Shown here piece by piece: positions 1-10,654 of a stretch of DNA of 64,000 bases. Where the stretch lies: positions 1-64,000 of the forward strand of contig JBBHKE010002176.1 of NCBI GenBank assembly GCA_037447655.1, in the 5' to 3' direction. The notes below the pieces were generated by a model. That model did no database searches. It saw only the letters and a list, made by a program, of their open reading frames with translations, and was not told the DNA's origin. The position numbers and the translations under genes were made by a program. The stretch's first letter is position 1, and each line of letters opens with the position of its first letter. The DNA is from Zygnema cylindricum (taxonomy: Eukaryota > Streptophyta > Zygnematophyceae > Zygnematales > Zygnemataceae).

Positions 1-181
1 TTTACATCGGATCGCTTCGCGATCCGCCGTCCATTCGTCATTGCTTGTTCACACCACTCAATGAATCTTTTACGTAACTTTAATTATCAAACCCTTCGCT
101 CCCCCAATCCGTGAATCTATTCAAACCACCATATTAAATCCAATTAGCAGTTAAGCACGAAACTGACTTTTCAAAACAACA
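1..181 (-). mobile_element. Family-G LTR fragment (5' end of the LTR, reverse)
   Basis: The segment resembles the reverse complement of the solo LTR at 22876-23932 and, on the forward strand, 62396-62618. Shared marks are an 8-bp-stem hairpin at 8-26, a C-rich CTCCCCC block near 100 and the terminal AACAACA at 175-181, which is TGTTGTT when read on the element strand. The LTR is cut by the window edge. It abuts family-A gag directly at 182, so it probably inserted into that gag. No target duplication can be checked because the other end is off the window. Confidence 0.7.
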
Positions 182-491
182 TAGGTGACATGAATGCCGA
201 ACCGGTTGCTATTGGTGTGACCGTCTCTTTCTCCTTTCCTTTGCCTACCAACTCCCCTTCCTTTGTCTCCTCCGTTGAAGATGGATCCGCATCTCTAATG
301 AATCTGCCTCCAGTAAACCCTGGAGGGATCCCAAGACTTGATGGACCCCTCACGCGTCCACTCATTATTCCCCAAAACTGATACTCACATAGAGCTCCTC
401 TGATCATACTTTTCCCGTGTATCAAGCTAGCTCCATTGAATAAGGGCACCCTAGAGGGTGGCCCCATAACGTGCAACTCTGAGACGACCAT
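182..491 (-). pseudogene. Family-A copia gag, N-terminal fragment
   Basis: Read on the reverse strand from the ATG at 489-491, the product is collinear with the first ~100 residues of the A1 gag (start 48133). Shared motifs include VMGPPSRVP, FNGASLI, ALCE, FWGI and TPIATGSAF. The start codon lies inside the neighbouring LTR, as in all members of this family. The reading frame is lost where the family-G LTR begins at 181. It is a gag remnant of a Ty1/copia element and has no intact downstream domain here. Confidence 0.8.
457..471 (-). promoter_or_regulatory. Degenerate primer-binding site (half-tRNA type)
   Basis: Immediately inside the LTR, the reverse strand shows a 13/15 match to GGTTATGGGCCCACC. 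That sequence is complementary to the anticodon arm of plant initiator-Met tRNA. Intact versions are at 5523-5537 and 16029-16043. Confidence 0.6.
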
Positions 492-1504
492 ACGTCCTCA
501 AAATAGGCAGCTCACACGAAGTCTCTAGGATAACCCTGACCCCTTTGTGTTTCAGCAAGAATAAGTGTCACCCTGGTAGACAAAAACTCTGACCACCTTC
601 AACCATGTGAAGGCCAGATTCCCAAGAGTTGATAGCAAAAAGAATCTCTGAATTTTCTCCCCTGAGCAATAAGTTATGAAGGGTCAAAGTTGACCTTCTG
701 TATAGAAGCTCTCTAGGAGAGAGGGTCCAATCTATCAAATTTTTCTTAGTCTTATCTCCCTCTAAAACTCTATCTACTGAAGTACGGCACCAGTCATAAT
801 ATTGTATAGTACATAGAGGTACAGGTGCAGGTGTACTTTCTGTACGGCCATTGTACGACATGGCCAACAAGTTGACACGTATCACTTTTCGATTCGTTTC
901 TGTAATCCTCGGAGATGCCGTAATCCAATGTGATTGTGCCACGTGGCGATTGATGTGACGTCGATCGCAATTCGGCGAAAACCTATTTCGCGATCTCGGC
1001 ATGCTTCGTGGACGTCTAACTAAGTCGGATTACAATCGTGACCGTCATAAATACTTGCGCAATATTTGTTTTCGTCTTCAAAATAAGATGCGCGGTATAA
1101 GTTTCGTTTTTCCGTACGCCGTACATTATATGTGTATCTATGTCTAAATATCCTGATAAATGAAATAGCCTACGTGTTAACATTTAAATAGCTACGAAAC
1201 CTTATATCCTCTAACCTAAATCTTAGACTAATTCGCTAAGGTAACCCGCTACCGGCTAACCTGACGGACGGCAGGTATGAGGTTAAAATTCTGGGTCCGT
1301 CAAGTTCTATTTTGGAAAAATCTTCCAACCTAATGTCTGTCCCCGTCAGGATACCATAGGCGGCCATGGCTTTATCTCCCTCTCCAACTTTTAGTGCCTG
1401 CGACAAGTGTGGGAGCTGGAGAGAGGAGTTAGAGGCAGACTGCCTTTGCTTCTTTTCTGTATTTTACAAAACCAAGAAAATACTAAAATATCCTTTAATT
1501 TCTA
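472..1504 (-). mobile_element. Family-A copia LTR (old, 3'-truncated edge)
   Basis: This LTR is similar along its length to the LTRs at 42714-43761, 48114-49162 and 20194-21238. The low edge TGCAACTCTG is the CA terminus on the element strand. The high edge ends at ATTTCTA instead of the expected TTCTACA, so the last bases are lost where repeat X begins at 1505. It is the 5' LTR of the gag fragment at 182-491. Confidence 0.8.
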
Positions 1505-3600
1505 GAGACAAAACACGAACGTACAAAATGTACATTCGCGTAATTTTATTTTGCAGCTGGTTGTACAGATACGACTTTAGACATTTGGCTTTTGGAATCT
1601 TTGACGATGCTCGCCGTCAGAACAGGAATCTACGTGTATCCAATCAAAATAAAGAACACACGTGATAGAGTCCTTGCTGACGCGACCAGATAAAGAAGTG
1701 AACGAAATATTAGTGCTAATAAAACTATCCGTAACATTACTGTCGGCGCCTGATGGGGAAGTGGCGTAGCCTAAGGAAGTGTTTCCATGTAACCGAAACT
1801 TTGAAACGTTACTTTGGATTTTAGCGCAGATTTTACGGTGTACTTTTCAAAGTGTGCCTATGTCAATCGTTACATGCGTCTTCATTACTTCGAATATGTG
1901 ACAGTTGTAGACGTCGCCAATATCTTGCGACACCTGTATACGCCAACAAACTGCGGACATTTGTAGACGCCAACGAGCTCCGGACAAACTACGGACATTT
2001 GTACAACTAGAATGAGCTCTTGAGATACAGCGGACATTTGTCGATGTCAACAAGCTCTTGACATTTGTAGACGCCCACACATGGACAACATAATTAATCG
2101 CATACATCTACAAATGAGTTGTATAGTACTGTAGTGAAAGTGTCATTGAATGTTCAAGGTGACATTGTAAACGTCGGGCTTTGTTTCACTGCCATGTGCG
2201 TAGTTCTGGCGGATCCTGTCCGCGTGCTTTTCCGTACAACCAAACAAACAAAGAATTGTTTGCAAACGGACAAACAACTTTATTTTCGTGTACTCTCCCA
2301 ACTACAAAAAAAAAATGAAAATGTTTGACGCGTGCAAACCAAGGTTTATATTCGTCAATAGGGTAGTATTTTGATTAAAATCAGATCACGATTTGATTCC
2401 AGTGCAAGTGTGAAGATGAGCTGGAAGTGGGTCGCGATGATAATAACGCTAAATTGCCGTACTTTCCAAGTTCCAACATGAAGGGAAACGTTTTTGTGTT
2501 TTTGCCCACTTTTCGTACGGGGTAATATTTTCTCGTTGGAAGTCCCATTTTCCGTGAAAACGACAAAAAAAAACACTTACTTGAACACATGGGAACACGC
2601 CCTAAGTCACAGAACGAAAATCACGTCGTACTTGGCGTATAATACAATTTGTCTTTTTCGCTAAAATAACATATTATATAAAAATATAAAATTTTAAATT
2701 TCAAAAATATTATATATCGCGATATATATCGCGATAATTTATGTTGGTCCCTGTACGATATAAAGAGGATTTTGCTCGATCGATATTCGATAAATCGAAT
2801 ATCGAAATAATCGCAATATGAATTTACCCGATTCCCATCACTATTGTACACTACTTGCATTGCGCAAGCAGCATGGTTTGGGCTGCCTAGCACTTGAAAG
2901 TACACCAGTCGCTAACAAAATATTCTTCGCGCGTCGCGTACTTAAGTGATTCGTTGTACTCAGACTCGTACTTTGTCTAAGGGGGAACCGGTGCGGATTC
3001 AATATCGCCTGTCGGCAACAACAGTCAGGTATGTTTTCCATTAGGCGGTCCCATTCTCCATTAGGCGGTCCTAGTAAACATGCCGAGACGTCTATTTCCG
3101 GTGTTTACTGGCTCGGCGTTCCATTATGTCATGCCAGTGAACATCATTTCTCAATTATGATTGTCGCCACGTATGTTAGATTATAGATTCTTAAAATCTA
3201 AAAAAAAATCTTGAAACTGAAAATCTGTTCATAATATTTGTACGAACGGAGGTAGTTAATGATTGGTATGAAAATTGTGTGACCAAATTTTAATTTTGAA
3301 ATTGAAAATCAAAATTTTGAAACGGAATGGCAAAAAGGCGCCGCAAACTTTGAAGGTTAGAGGATGTCAAGAGCGTGCGAGGATTTTTCAATCGACCTGC
3401 TAACTCCGTGGCGGAAAGCACATGGCGTGTATGACGCGTTCGTTTCTCATCGCCCGTTCATGGTGGATATTTTTGTTACTTTCACGTGTACCAATGGTAC
3501 GCGACCAGTGTGAAGTAACTCTCCTCGGCGAGGGTAGTCTCTTCACACTGGACGATGTGCGCGATTCCTTCGCAAATCTAAAAAAGTGAGACATTCAACG
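1505..3600. repeat. Dispersed noncoding repeat X, copy 1
   Basis: This stretch is collinear with 36757-38480 in the same orientation. The best blocks are 1507-1915 with 36757-37163, about 2310-2600 with about 37690-37985, and about 3230-3440 with about 38200-38370. Nothing in it encodes a recognisable protein. Within 1916-2100 a short phrase, GGACATTTGTAGACGCC, recurs in variants. I cannot assign a class: it could be a long LTR, a non-autonomous DNA transposon or a large retrotransposon derivative. The ends are estimated from where similarity fades. Confidence 0.6.
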
Positions 3601-4789
3601 GTCGATACTTACGCCTATAATAATGGAGCCATCTAGTGAACATGTTTCGTCATGTTTCGTTTAACAAAAAAGAAAAATTGGTAGGAATATGTACGAAATC
3701 GTAAAGCCTCCAGTAAACAACCCCCCACTTTTCATCTAATGGAAGTTCACCCTCAGTCCACTGGTGGCCTATCTACTCGACTTTCGACTATTTCACGTTT
3801 CTGACAGAAGTTGGCCGCTCGGCAGTCAAAACGATTTCGTCCAGAGCTCTTGCCAAAGACCCTAGTCGTCACTTGTCTATTCGATAGGGCCGCATTTTAA
3901 TTCGGCTTCAACAAAGACAAAAAGAAATGTCAACAAAGTAGACGACGGGTATGTTGATTTGTATACCTATGAGGGATATCACTACGACCAATGTAAAGAA
4001 TACTTTCGTTCCTCCTATGGGAAGGTACATCGCGCCAAATGGGCAAGAGTACAACCTCAAGGGTGTGCCTCTATTAGTCGTGAGAATGGAATAAGTTTGT
4101 GATTACGTTAGGAAATCAAAGGGCCAATGGAAAAAAACCTTGCACTTTTTCTTTTTTTATATCCTAGTTATTTTCCACCGATAAGTTAGGGAAATATTTG
4201 TTTTCTTGCCAAATTGATACCAAAGCTTTGATTAGTCGATTGGCGTTGTACTTACTCATTGTACTATAATTTATTGCAAAACATGTAAAGATCATTAGAG
4301 TACAAAAGGTGTAAAACCAAAAAAAACATTTAAAGACTGCATGAGTCAAAAAGCAAAAAGGCTAAGTAAAATAGAAAAAAGCAAAGCAGCGCAACTAAAA
4401 AAGATAACCACCAAACCCAATTTGAACTATCAAAGTTGACTGGCCATAAAGTGAAAAAACCTACACGAGAAGACAGCCCAGAACGCTAAGAAAAATGAAC
4501 TAATGTCCACAACCTCGAAAGTCGTGGATGGTTTCTACATCCCGCAGATCTAAAAGACCCCGCTTGTCATTTACCATAGTGCTTTGTCAAAAAATGGTCG
4601 TGGCTTGCGCTCTTTGAAAGGAAATTGGTATAGGATGATGGTAAAAAATATCGAGAAGGCTTCAGGAATGACGCCTTCTACTTAGGGATTTTTTTTTCTA
4701 GTACAATTGCGAAGAAAAACGGTCAAAACAATTGTCCAAAGTGCCAAAATAATTTGCCACAAATACGACAAAAGTGATCTTTCAGGTCA
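3601..4789. other. No recognisable feature
   Basis: AT-rich sequence with short homopolymer runs. I see no coding region, terminal repeat or tandem array. Confidence 0.4.
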
Positions 4790-5522
4790 CAAATATTTAA
4801 ATAGTTAGACGTGAACTAATTCATTTAACGAAAACTATATATGTCATGCATAGATAAAATTTTGTAAAATACGGAGAACGGTACGGTTCCGAAACGGATA
4901 CCGCGCATTTTGTTGCGACATCGAAACAAATATCGCGCAAGTAGTTATAACGGATACGATTGAAACCCGGTTTTGATCGAACGGCCGCGAAGGGTGTCGA
5001 GATCGTGGAATAAGATTTTGGCAGTTTGCGATCACCGCCACATCAGTTGACACGTGGCACAGCCACATTAGATTACGGCATCTCAGAGGATTACAATAAC
5101 GAATCCAAATATGAAATGTGTTGACTTGCTGGCCATGTCATACAATGGCCGTACAAAAAGTACACCGTCACCTGTACCTTTCTGTACGACACACTATTAT
5201 GATTGGTGACATACTTTAGTAGATAGAGTTTTAAAGAGAGATAGGCCTTAGAAAAATTTGGTAGATAGGACCATCTCTCCAAAAGAGCTTTGTACAAGGT
5301 CAACTTTGACCCCCCCCTAGCTTACTGCTCAGGGGAGCAAATTCACAGATATCTTTTGCTATCCACTCAAGGGAGTCTTGCCTCTGCAAGGGTGGAGGTG
5401 GTTAGAGCTTTTGTCTGCAAGGGTGGCAGTTACTTTTGCAGAAACACAAAAGTGTGAGGGTTATCCTAGAGGCTTCGTATGACTTGCTTACTTTGAGGGC
5501 CAATGGAGGTCGCAGAGTTGTA
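4790..5522 (+). mobile_element. Truncated 5' LTR of element F
   Basis: It is collinear with the 3' LTR from about 20508 to 21238, starting at CAAATATTTAAATAG. The first ~315 bp are absent. It ends GAGTTGTA, where the expected terminal CA has become TA. Confidence 0.85.
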
Positions 5523-5537
5523 GGTTATGGGCCCACC
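5523..5537 (+). promoter_or_regulatory. Primer-binding site, half initiator-Met tRNA
   Basis: GGTTATGGGCCCACC follows the LTR with no spacer. It is complementary over 15 of 15 bases to the anticodon arm of plant tRNA-iMet (tRNA sequence recalled). This is the internal-priming arrangement known from Drosophila copia and yeast Ty5, not the usual 3'-CCA-end priming. It lies within the gag coding sequence (QVMGPP in relatives). Confidence 0.75.
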
Positions 5538-6434
5538 CTTAACGGTGCCCATCTTTAATGGAACTGGCTTCATATACTAGGAAAGTGTGATGACAGGAGC
5601 TCTATGCGAGAAAAGTTTTTGGGGAATAGTGAGTGGACGCGTGATGCATCCATCTAGTCTTCGCATTCTTCCAAGGTTTCGAGGAAGCATATTCACCAGA
5701 GATGAAGATCCATCTCCACGTAGGAGACAAAGGAATAGGATGTGGTAGACAAAGGAAAGGAGAAGGAGACGATCACACTGATAGCAACCGGATCGGCATT
5801 CATGTCACCTATTCTGAGGAACAAGGAGAATGATATTGATACCTGGGACTACAACAATACGGCGCCAAAGCACTTCATCCTCCACCATCTTACTCAAGGA
5901 CTTGCATCTCCTCATTTACAGGTACAGAGGGCATCTGATCTTTGGGTGGCTCTCATAAAGATGTACCGAAGTGGTACTATTCAGCAACAACAATTGGTTG
6001 ATCAGAAAATTAATGCGAATGTAAACAAAGGGGGTAAGATGATGGATTTTTGCAATGAGCTTGCTACACTTTTCATGGAACTAGAGAGTGATGGAAAAGT
6101 ATTTAATGAGAAGAAAAAGGTTAACTGTTTGGTCATAAAGTTACCAGATGAGTGCGAGAACATAGTCAACCATGTGCAAGACTTTCCGGACTCGAGGTGG
6201 ATATGGAATTCATTGGTAGGGATGATTCTTGTTCGGGAGAATACGATTGAGATTCGAAGGGGAGGAAAGAATAAGCAAGCCTTGGCAGTTGGGAATGATT
6301 AGAGAAACAAGGATTCGAGGAAACCGGTCGGAAATTATGGAGGGTGGGGGCAAAAAAATCAGACCAACGAGTTCGGATCGAGGGCTCCCAAGGGTTTGTG
6401 TTGTTTTTGTAAGAAACCAGGGCACTATATGGCA

Positions 6435-6439
6435 GAGTG
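6435..6439 (+). repeat. Target-site duplication GAGTG (left) of element G1
   Basis: GAGTG here and at 10354-10358 flank the family-G insertion. The duplicated codons are in the host gag (Ala-Glu-Cys of the zinc knuckle). Confidence 0.85.
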
Positions 6440-6554
6440 TGTTGGTTTTGGAAACCTTTAGTCCTCTCTATATCTCGTGTGTGAGAAAGAGAGTCTAGAC
6501 TTAGCCAGTTTTTTGTGTATAGACTGAGTTCACGTAGACAATATGTGGTGTACA
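6440..6554 (+). mobile_element. 5' LTR remnant of G1
   Basis: About 115 bp match the start of the 3' LTR at 9538 (TTGGAAACCTTTAGTCCTC, GAGAAAGAGAGTCTAGACTT). The match stops near 6554, where the protease-end sequence (VPKFKK-like) begins. Confidence 0.75.
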
Positions 6555-9530
6555 TGATGTATATTATATTCCAAAGTTTAAAAAAAAAATGTTTTCCACT
6601 TTTGTGGCTGAAATGAAAGGATTTGAAATTTTGCAAAAAAATGGGAAGAAGGTAGTAAGCAAAGATGGGAGAGTAGCCTTGGAAGGAACTAGAGGCCCAA
6701 ACTTGTAGTACCCGGATGGACTTGACTAATGAAATTGACTTTGCATACTCAAGTGTCCTTCCGGAAAATGTTTTGTGGCATAAGAGGCTCGGTCATGTTC
6801 ATCACAAAAAACTTGATAAAATGGTGAAATACAAAATGATAAATGGGGTCATATCAGGACAAAAAGATTCTCATGTATGTGATGGTTGTGTTTTAGGGAA
6901 GCTTCACAAGCTGCCCCTACCTCAAACCGCAGATAACTGGGATACGTATTTGCTGCAAATTATTCATTCGGACGTGTGGGGACCGTCTAAAGTCACTTCC
7001 CTTAGTGGCAGCCGGTTTCTAGTTACATTTACAGATGACTTCTCGTAATACAGCCGAGTTTATTTCATGAAGGAGAAGAGTGAAGTGATCACTCACTTCA
7101 AGCATTTCCGGACGTGGGCGGAAAAGCTTCACGGGAAGCGGATTCTCTCTCTTCGGTCCGACAACGAGGGAGAATGTATTTCGAATGCATTCTCGGATTA
7201 TTTAAGGGAACACGGTATATCTCGTCAGTTTACAGTTCCCTATACTCCAAAGCAAAACGGAGTATCCGAAAGACTTAACCGGACTTTAACGGAGAGTGCA
7301 ATATCTATGATGTTGGATAAAGGGATAGATTTCAAGTTTTGGGGTGAGGCTTTCTCTTGTGCATCTTATATAAGGAATAGAATAGAAACTAAAGAGGTAA
7401 AAGGGAAGACACCTTATGAAAATGTGGACCGGAAAGAAACCCAATGTAAGTCACTTTCGGGTTTTAGGTAGTAAATTTTTATTTTGGATAATCTTCCTAT
7501 TTCTAAGCTTCATCCAAAATCTGTCCCGGGAATTTTTATGGGTTATGATGATGAGTCAGTAGCCTATAGAGTTTACAACCCAGACAAGAAAACTCTTCAG
7601 GTTGCTAGGAATATTCAGGTTAAGGAAGAAAGTCAATCGGTCGATGTTTTTGGCATGACAAATTTTGAGATAAATGCCAAAAATCAAGAATATGTAATTT
7701 TTGAAAATGTTCCTATTTCCTCTTTCACAAGTTCTTCCTCTATTCCTACTCCTGTCGTTCGGGTAGTTCAACCTGTACAGCAAGCTCCTCCTCCTCCTCT
7801 TTCTCCTCCTCCTCCTCCTCGGCGGCAGCTTAGGGATCCAACAGTTCCAGCCTCAGATTTTCCGGGGGGAAGAAGGCAAAGCAGCAGGCTGTGAGGTGAA
7901 CCGGCAGAACATGCCCTATTTTCTGCAACCACAATGGAGCCAGTCACCATACAATAAGCCTTTTCAGCCCCATAAAAGGATCAATGGATCTGCGCGGCAA
8001 ATGATTAAATGCGATCGATAATGGAGGCTCAAACTTGCGAGCTTGTGGAGCTTCCGCCGGATCGAAAGGTCATCGGTTGTAAGTGGGTTTTTAAAGTTAA
8101 GCTAAATCCAGATAATACTATTGAAAGATATAAGGCTAGGCTTGTTGCAAAGGGGTATAGTCAGAAGGAGGGAATTAACTATGAGGAGACTTTCTCTTCG
8201 CTTGTCCGGTTTCCAACACTTAGAATTCTTTTGTCTTTAGCAGCCATTGGGGATATGGAACTCCATCAAATAGATGTTAAGACAGCTTTCTTGCATGGAG
8301 ATTTAGAGGAAGTGATTTATATAAGGCAGCCTAAAATGTATGCAGAGACCGGAAAATAAAATGTGGTCTATAAACTGTTGAAATCTTTATACGGTCTGAA
8401 GCAAGCTCCACATTAGTGGAATTTGAAACTAGATGAGTTTGTAACTGCTTTCAATTTTGTGAGGATTGGTTCAGATCACTCAGTCTATGTTATGGAAGGG
8501 GAAGATGGGACTATTTACATTGCTGTGTATGTAGACGATTTGCTGCTACTGAGTAAGTCATTAAATGAGATAAACAAAATAAAGATAGCCTTGAATTCAA
8601 GATTTGAGATGAAAGATTAAGGAGAGGCAAAGTATATTCTCGCGATTCAAGTAGAAAGGGATAGATATAGGAGAATAATCTATCTAACACAACGGGAAGC
8701 GATTGGGAATATGCTTGAGAAGTTTGGCATGGCAGAGGCAAAGGGAAGTGCCACTCCCATGGAATTGAAGCAAAAGGTGGAAGGCATGGAGACCGAGGGA
8801 GGAGTCATTTTTGATGACACCTTGGAATCAGGGGAGGCACATTCTATGGCTGCCATTCCATATCGTCAGATTGTTGGCAGCCTAATCTACTTCATGAACT
8901 GCAAACGCCCAAACATCGCGGCTAAAGTTGGTGCTCTAAGTCGGAGTTTACAAAATCCGAGGAGATCGGATTGGGAGGCAGCAAAGAGGGTCCTTCGGTA
9001 TCTTGCAGGGACGCGGAATCTACGACTCGCTCTCGGTGGAGAAGAGGTCAAGATTTAGACTTGGAGCGATGCGAGCTACGGGGACATGCCAAGCCGGCGC
9101 TCCACCACCGGATTCATTCTAAAGATCGGAAGTGGAACATGTTGCTAGAGCTGCAAGCTTCAGAAAGTCACAGCTTAGTCTACAATGGAGGTTGAATACA
9201 TGGCAGCCAACTCAGCTGTCAAGGAGTTACTTTGGGTAAAGTCTCTCCTTCAAGAACTTCACTTTATACAATCTAAACCTCAAAGAGTGTGGTGTGACAA
9301 CCAGGCTGCTATAGCGATTGCATCTAACCCAAGTCATCACTTCAAAAGCAATCACATTGATATAAAGTTGCATTTTGTAAGAGAGAACGTGGTGAACAGA
9401 ATTTTAAAACTCAGTTATTTGTCGGATGAGATGATGGTAGCAGATATGATGACAAAGCCTTTACCTACACCTAAGTTGAAGTTTTGTAGAGGGGCATGTG
9501 GACTTAGTGGCAAAAAGAGTCTAAAGGTTT
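6555..9530 (+). pseudogene. G1 pol: integrase, reverse transcriptase and RNase H remnants
   Basis: Frames in order: 6555-6715, end of protease (VPKFKKKMFS); 6716-7048, GAG-pre-integrase with the HHCC zinc site (HKRLGHVH, CDGCVLGK) and the first integrase Asp (HSDVWGP); 7067-7471, integrase core with LRSDNEGE and ERLNRTL; 7484-7894, integrase C-terminus with a Pro-rich stretch; 8009-8359, reverse transcriptase start (GCKWVFKVKLNPDNTIERYK); 8423-8620, with the catalytic YVDDLLLL; 8711-9532, RNase H (TWSDASYGD, WCDNQAA). Stops between these blocks include TAA inside FTDDFS and several single-base changes. It is a Ty1/copia pol from a family distinct from A and closest to the gag-protease at 62671-64000. 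Confidence 0.85.
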
Positions 9531-9537
9531 AGGGGAG
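9531..9537 (+). promoter_or_regulatory. Polypurine tract of G1
   Basis: AGGGGAG lies directly before the 3' LTR start TGTTTG at 9538. This is the plus-strand primer site of LTR retrotransposons. Confidence 0.75.
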
Positions 9538-10353
9538 TGTTTGTTTTGGAAACCTTTAGTCCTCTTTATATCTCGTGTGTGAGAAAGAGAGTCTAGACTT
9601 AGCTAGTTTTTTGTATATAGACTGAGTTGACGTAGACAAGATATGGTGTGGTATGTAACTCCAAAGGGAGTTCACAGATTTGGTACACTCTATGTACACG
9701 TGTCAGTCCGTGGGGAAGTCAAGCTTGGTTGAGTTGGTTGACAAAGTACATATTTACTTTAGGGACCACATTTACACGTGGAGGTTCAACTTCGGTGATG
9801 AATGAATACGAGGACGGCGGACGGAGTTTGACGTCATTTTTGGAAGAGAAATATTGACCGAACCGTCATTTTAGTGGACTAACTTTGACTGCGTATTTTA
9901 GCAGAGCTAGGGTTAAGGATTGATGTAAATACTTGTACGGTAGATGGCGAGGTTTAGTTTGATTAATGTTTAGTGTACCAACACACAACAGTAAATGTGG
10001 TACGGTTTAGATTAGCTGTAGGTTTACTTTGTATATGTTGGACTTAGAATATTTTGGAGTTAGGAATTCTGTGAATTGAAAACTGCGAAGTAGTTTTTGT
10101 GTCTTTTTGAATTGCAAGATCATTGTGATCTTTTGGCAAAACCCTGTGAAATTTGCATGTGGAATTTTTGTTATACTGTTTATATTGTGGCAAATTTGCA
10201 AACCTAGTGTGTGTTTGGTTTCCTTAAGGCTTCAATATGAAGTCGGTCTTTTTGTGGTTTCCGTGAGAGTTTCCTCTTTTGTAATCTGAATATTATGGCA
10301 ACTGGTGGTGTTTCTTCTTCCTCCTCTGGGTCACCGGTTGCCTCAAATCAAAA
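9538..10353 (+). mobile_element. 3' LTR of G1
   Basis: It starts TGTTTGTTTTGG after the polypurine tract and ends CAAATCAAAA just before the GAGTG duplication. Its last ~500 bp align loosely with 23440-23932 of the solo LTR. An ATG at 10295-10297 opens a short Ser-rich peptide (MATGGVSSSSS) that runs off the end of the LTR. It corresponds to the family-G gag start at 62671, so gag starts inside the LTR in this family too. Confidence 0.8.
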
Positions 10354-10358
10354 GAGTG
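10354..10358 (+). repeat. Target-site duplication GAGTG (right) of element G1
   Basis: Matches 6435-6439. The host frame resumes here as Cys-Thr-Lys-Leu of the F gag-pol. Confidence 0.85.
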
Positions 10359-10654
10359 CACTAAGTTAACCGAGCTACGGTTAAAAGAGGGGCAGACCGG
10401 TGGACCCTCGAGAGGAAAGAAAAATGCCCTTGTGACACATGTACATGAGGCAGAATCCGAGGACGAGGATGATGAGCTCTTATTGGATGAGGAGTTGGGA
10501 GCAAAAAACGAGGTCGAAATTCCGCGAAAGCATAAATGTGATTTCCGTGGATTAAAAGGTGAAGCAGACTAGATTGTAGATTCAAGTGCCTCCATGCACA
10601 TGTGTAAGGACAAACACCTGTTCACCAAGATAAAAAAGATTCCCACCGTAGAGA
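10359..10654 (+). pseudogene. Element F gag-pol, linker and protease start
   Basis: This continues F after G1. The acidic linker (ESEDEDDELLLDEEL) is followed by the protease region ending SSASMHMCKD and KKIPTVE. The Trp codon before the protease site is TAG (10568-10570), and the active-site Asp-Ser-Gly reads Asp-Ser-Ser, so the protease is dead. The frame is interrupted at 10655 by element D and resumes at 17085. Confidence 0.8.
10650..10654 (+). repeat. Target-site duplication AGAGA (left) of element D
   Basis: AGAGA at 10650-10654 equals 17080-17084 and flanks the complete element D. Confidence 0.9.

Larger units (their letters stand above)
5503..6439 (+). pseudogene. Element F gag (broken)
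   Basis: The gag starts at the ATG 5503-5505, inside the LTR, and stops at codon 7 (TAG 5521-5523, CAG in relatives). A frameshift follows near 5720. From 5742 to 6302 one frame of ~186 residues matches the A1 gag (HLTQGLASPHLQ, RSGTIQQQQL, DFCNELATLFMELES, RENTIEIRRGG). A further frame change reaches the zinc knuckle CCFCKKPGHYMAEC, whose final codons are cut by the family-G insertion at 6440. The product would be the capsid/nucleocapsid polyprotein of a Ty1/copia element. This copy is not functional. Confidence 0.85.
6440..10353 (+). mobile_element. Element G1: internally deleted family-G copia retrotransposon nested in F
   Basis: The element is flanked by GAGTG duplications. It begins with ~115 bp of 5' LTR (TGTTGGTTTTGG), then jumps straight into the end of the protease region at ~6555, so the rest of the LTR and all of gag are deleted. 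Integrase, reverse transcriptase and RNase H follow to 9530, then a polypurine tract and an 816-bp 3' LTR. Pol is broken by several stops. Because gag and protease are absent it could only have moved before the deletion, or in trans. Confidence 0.85.

Noticed and set aside
10295-10377. Short Ser-rich ORF starting MATGGVSSSSS as a fusion with F pol
   Set aside because: It is the gag start carried inside the G1 LTR. The join to F at 10354 is the insertion boundary and hits a stop at once.
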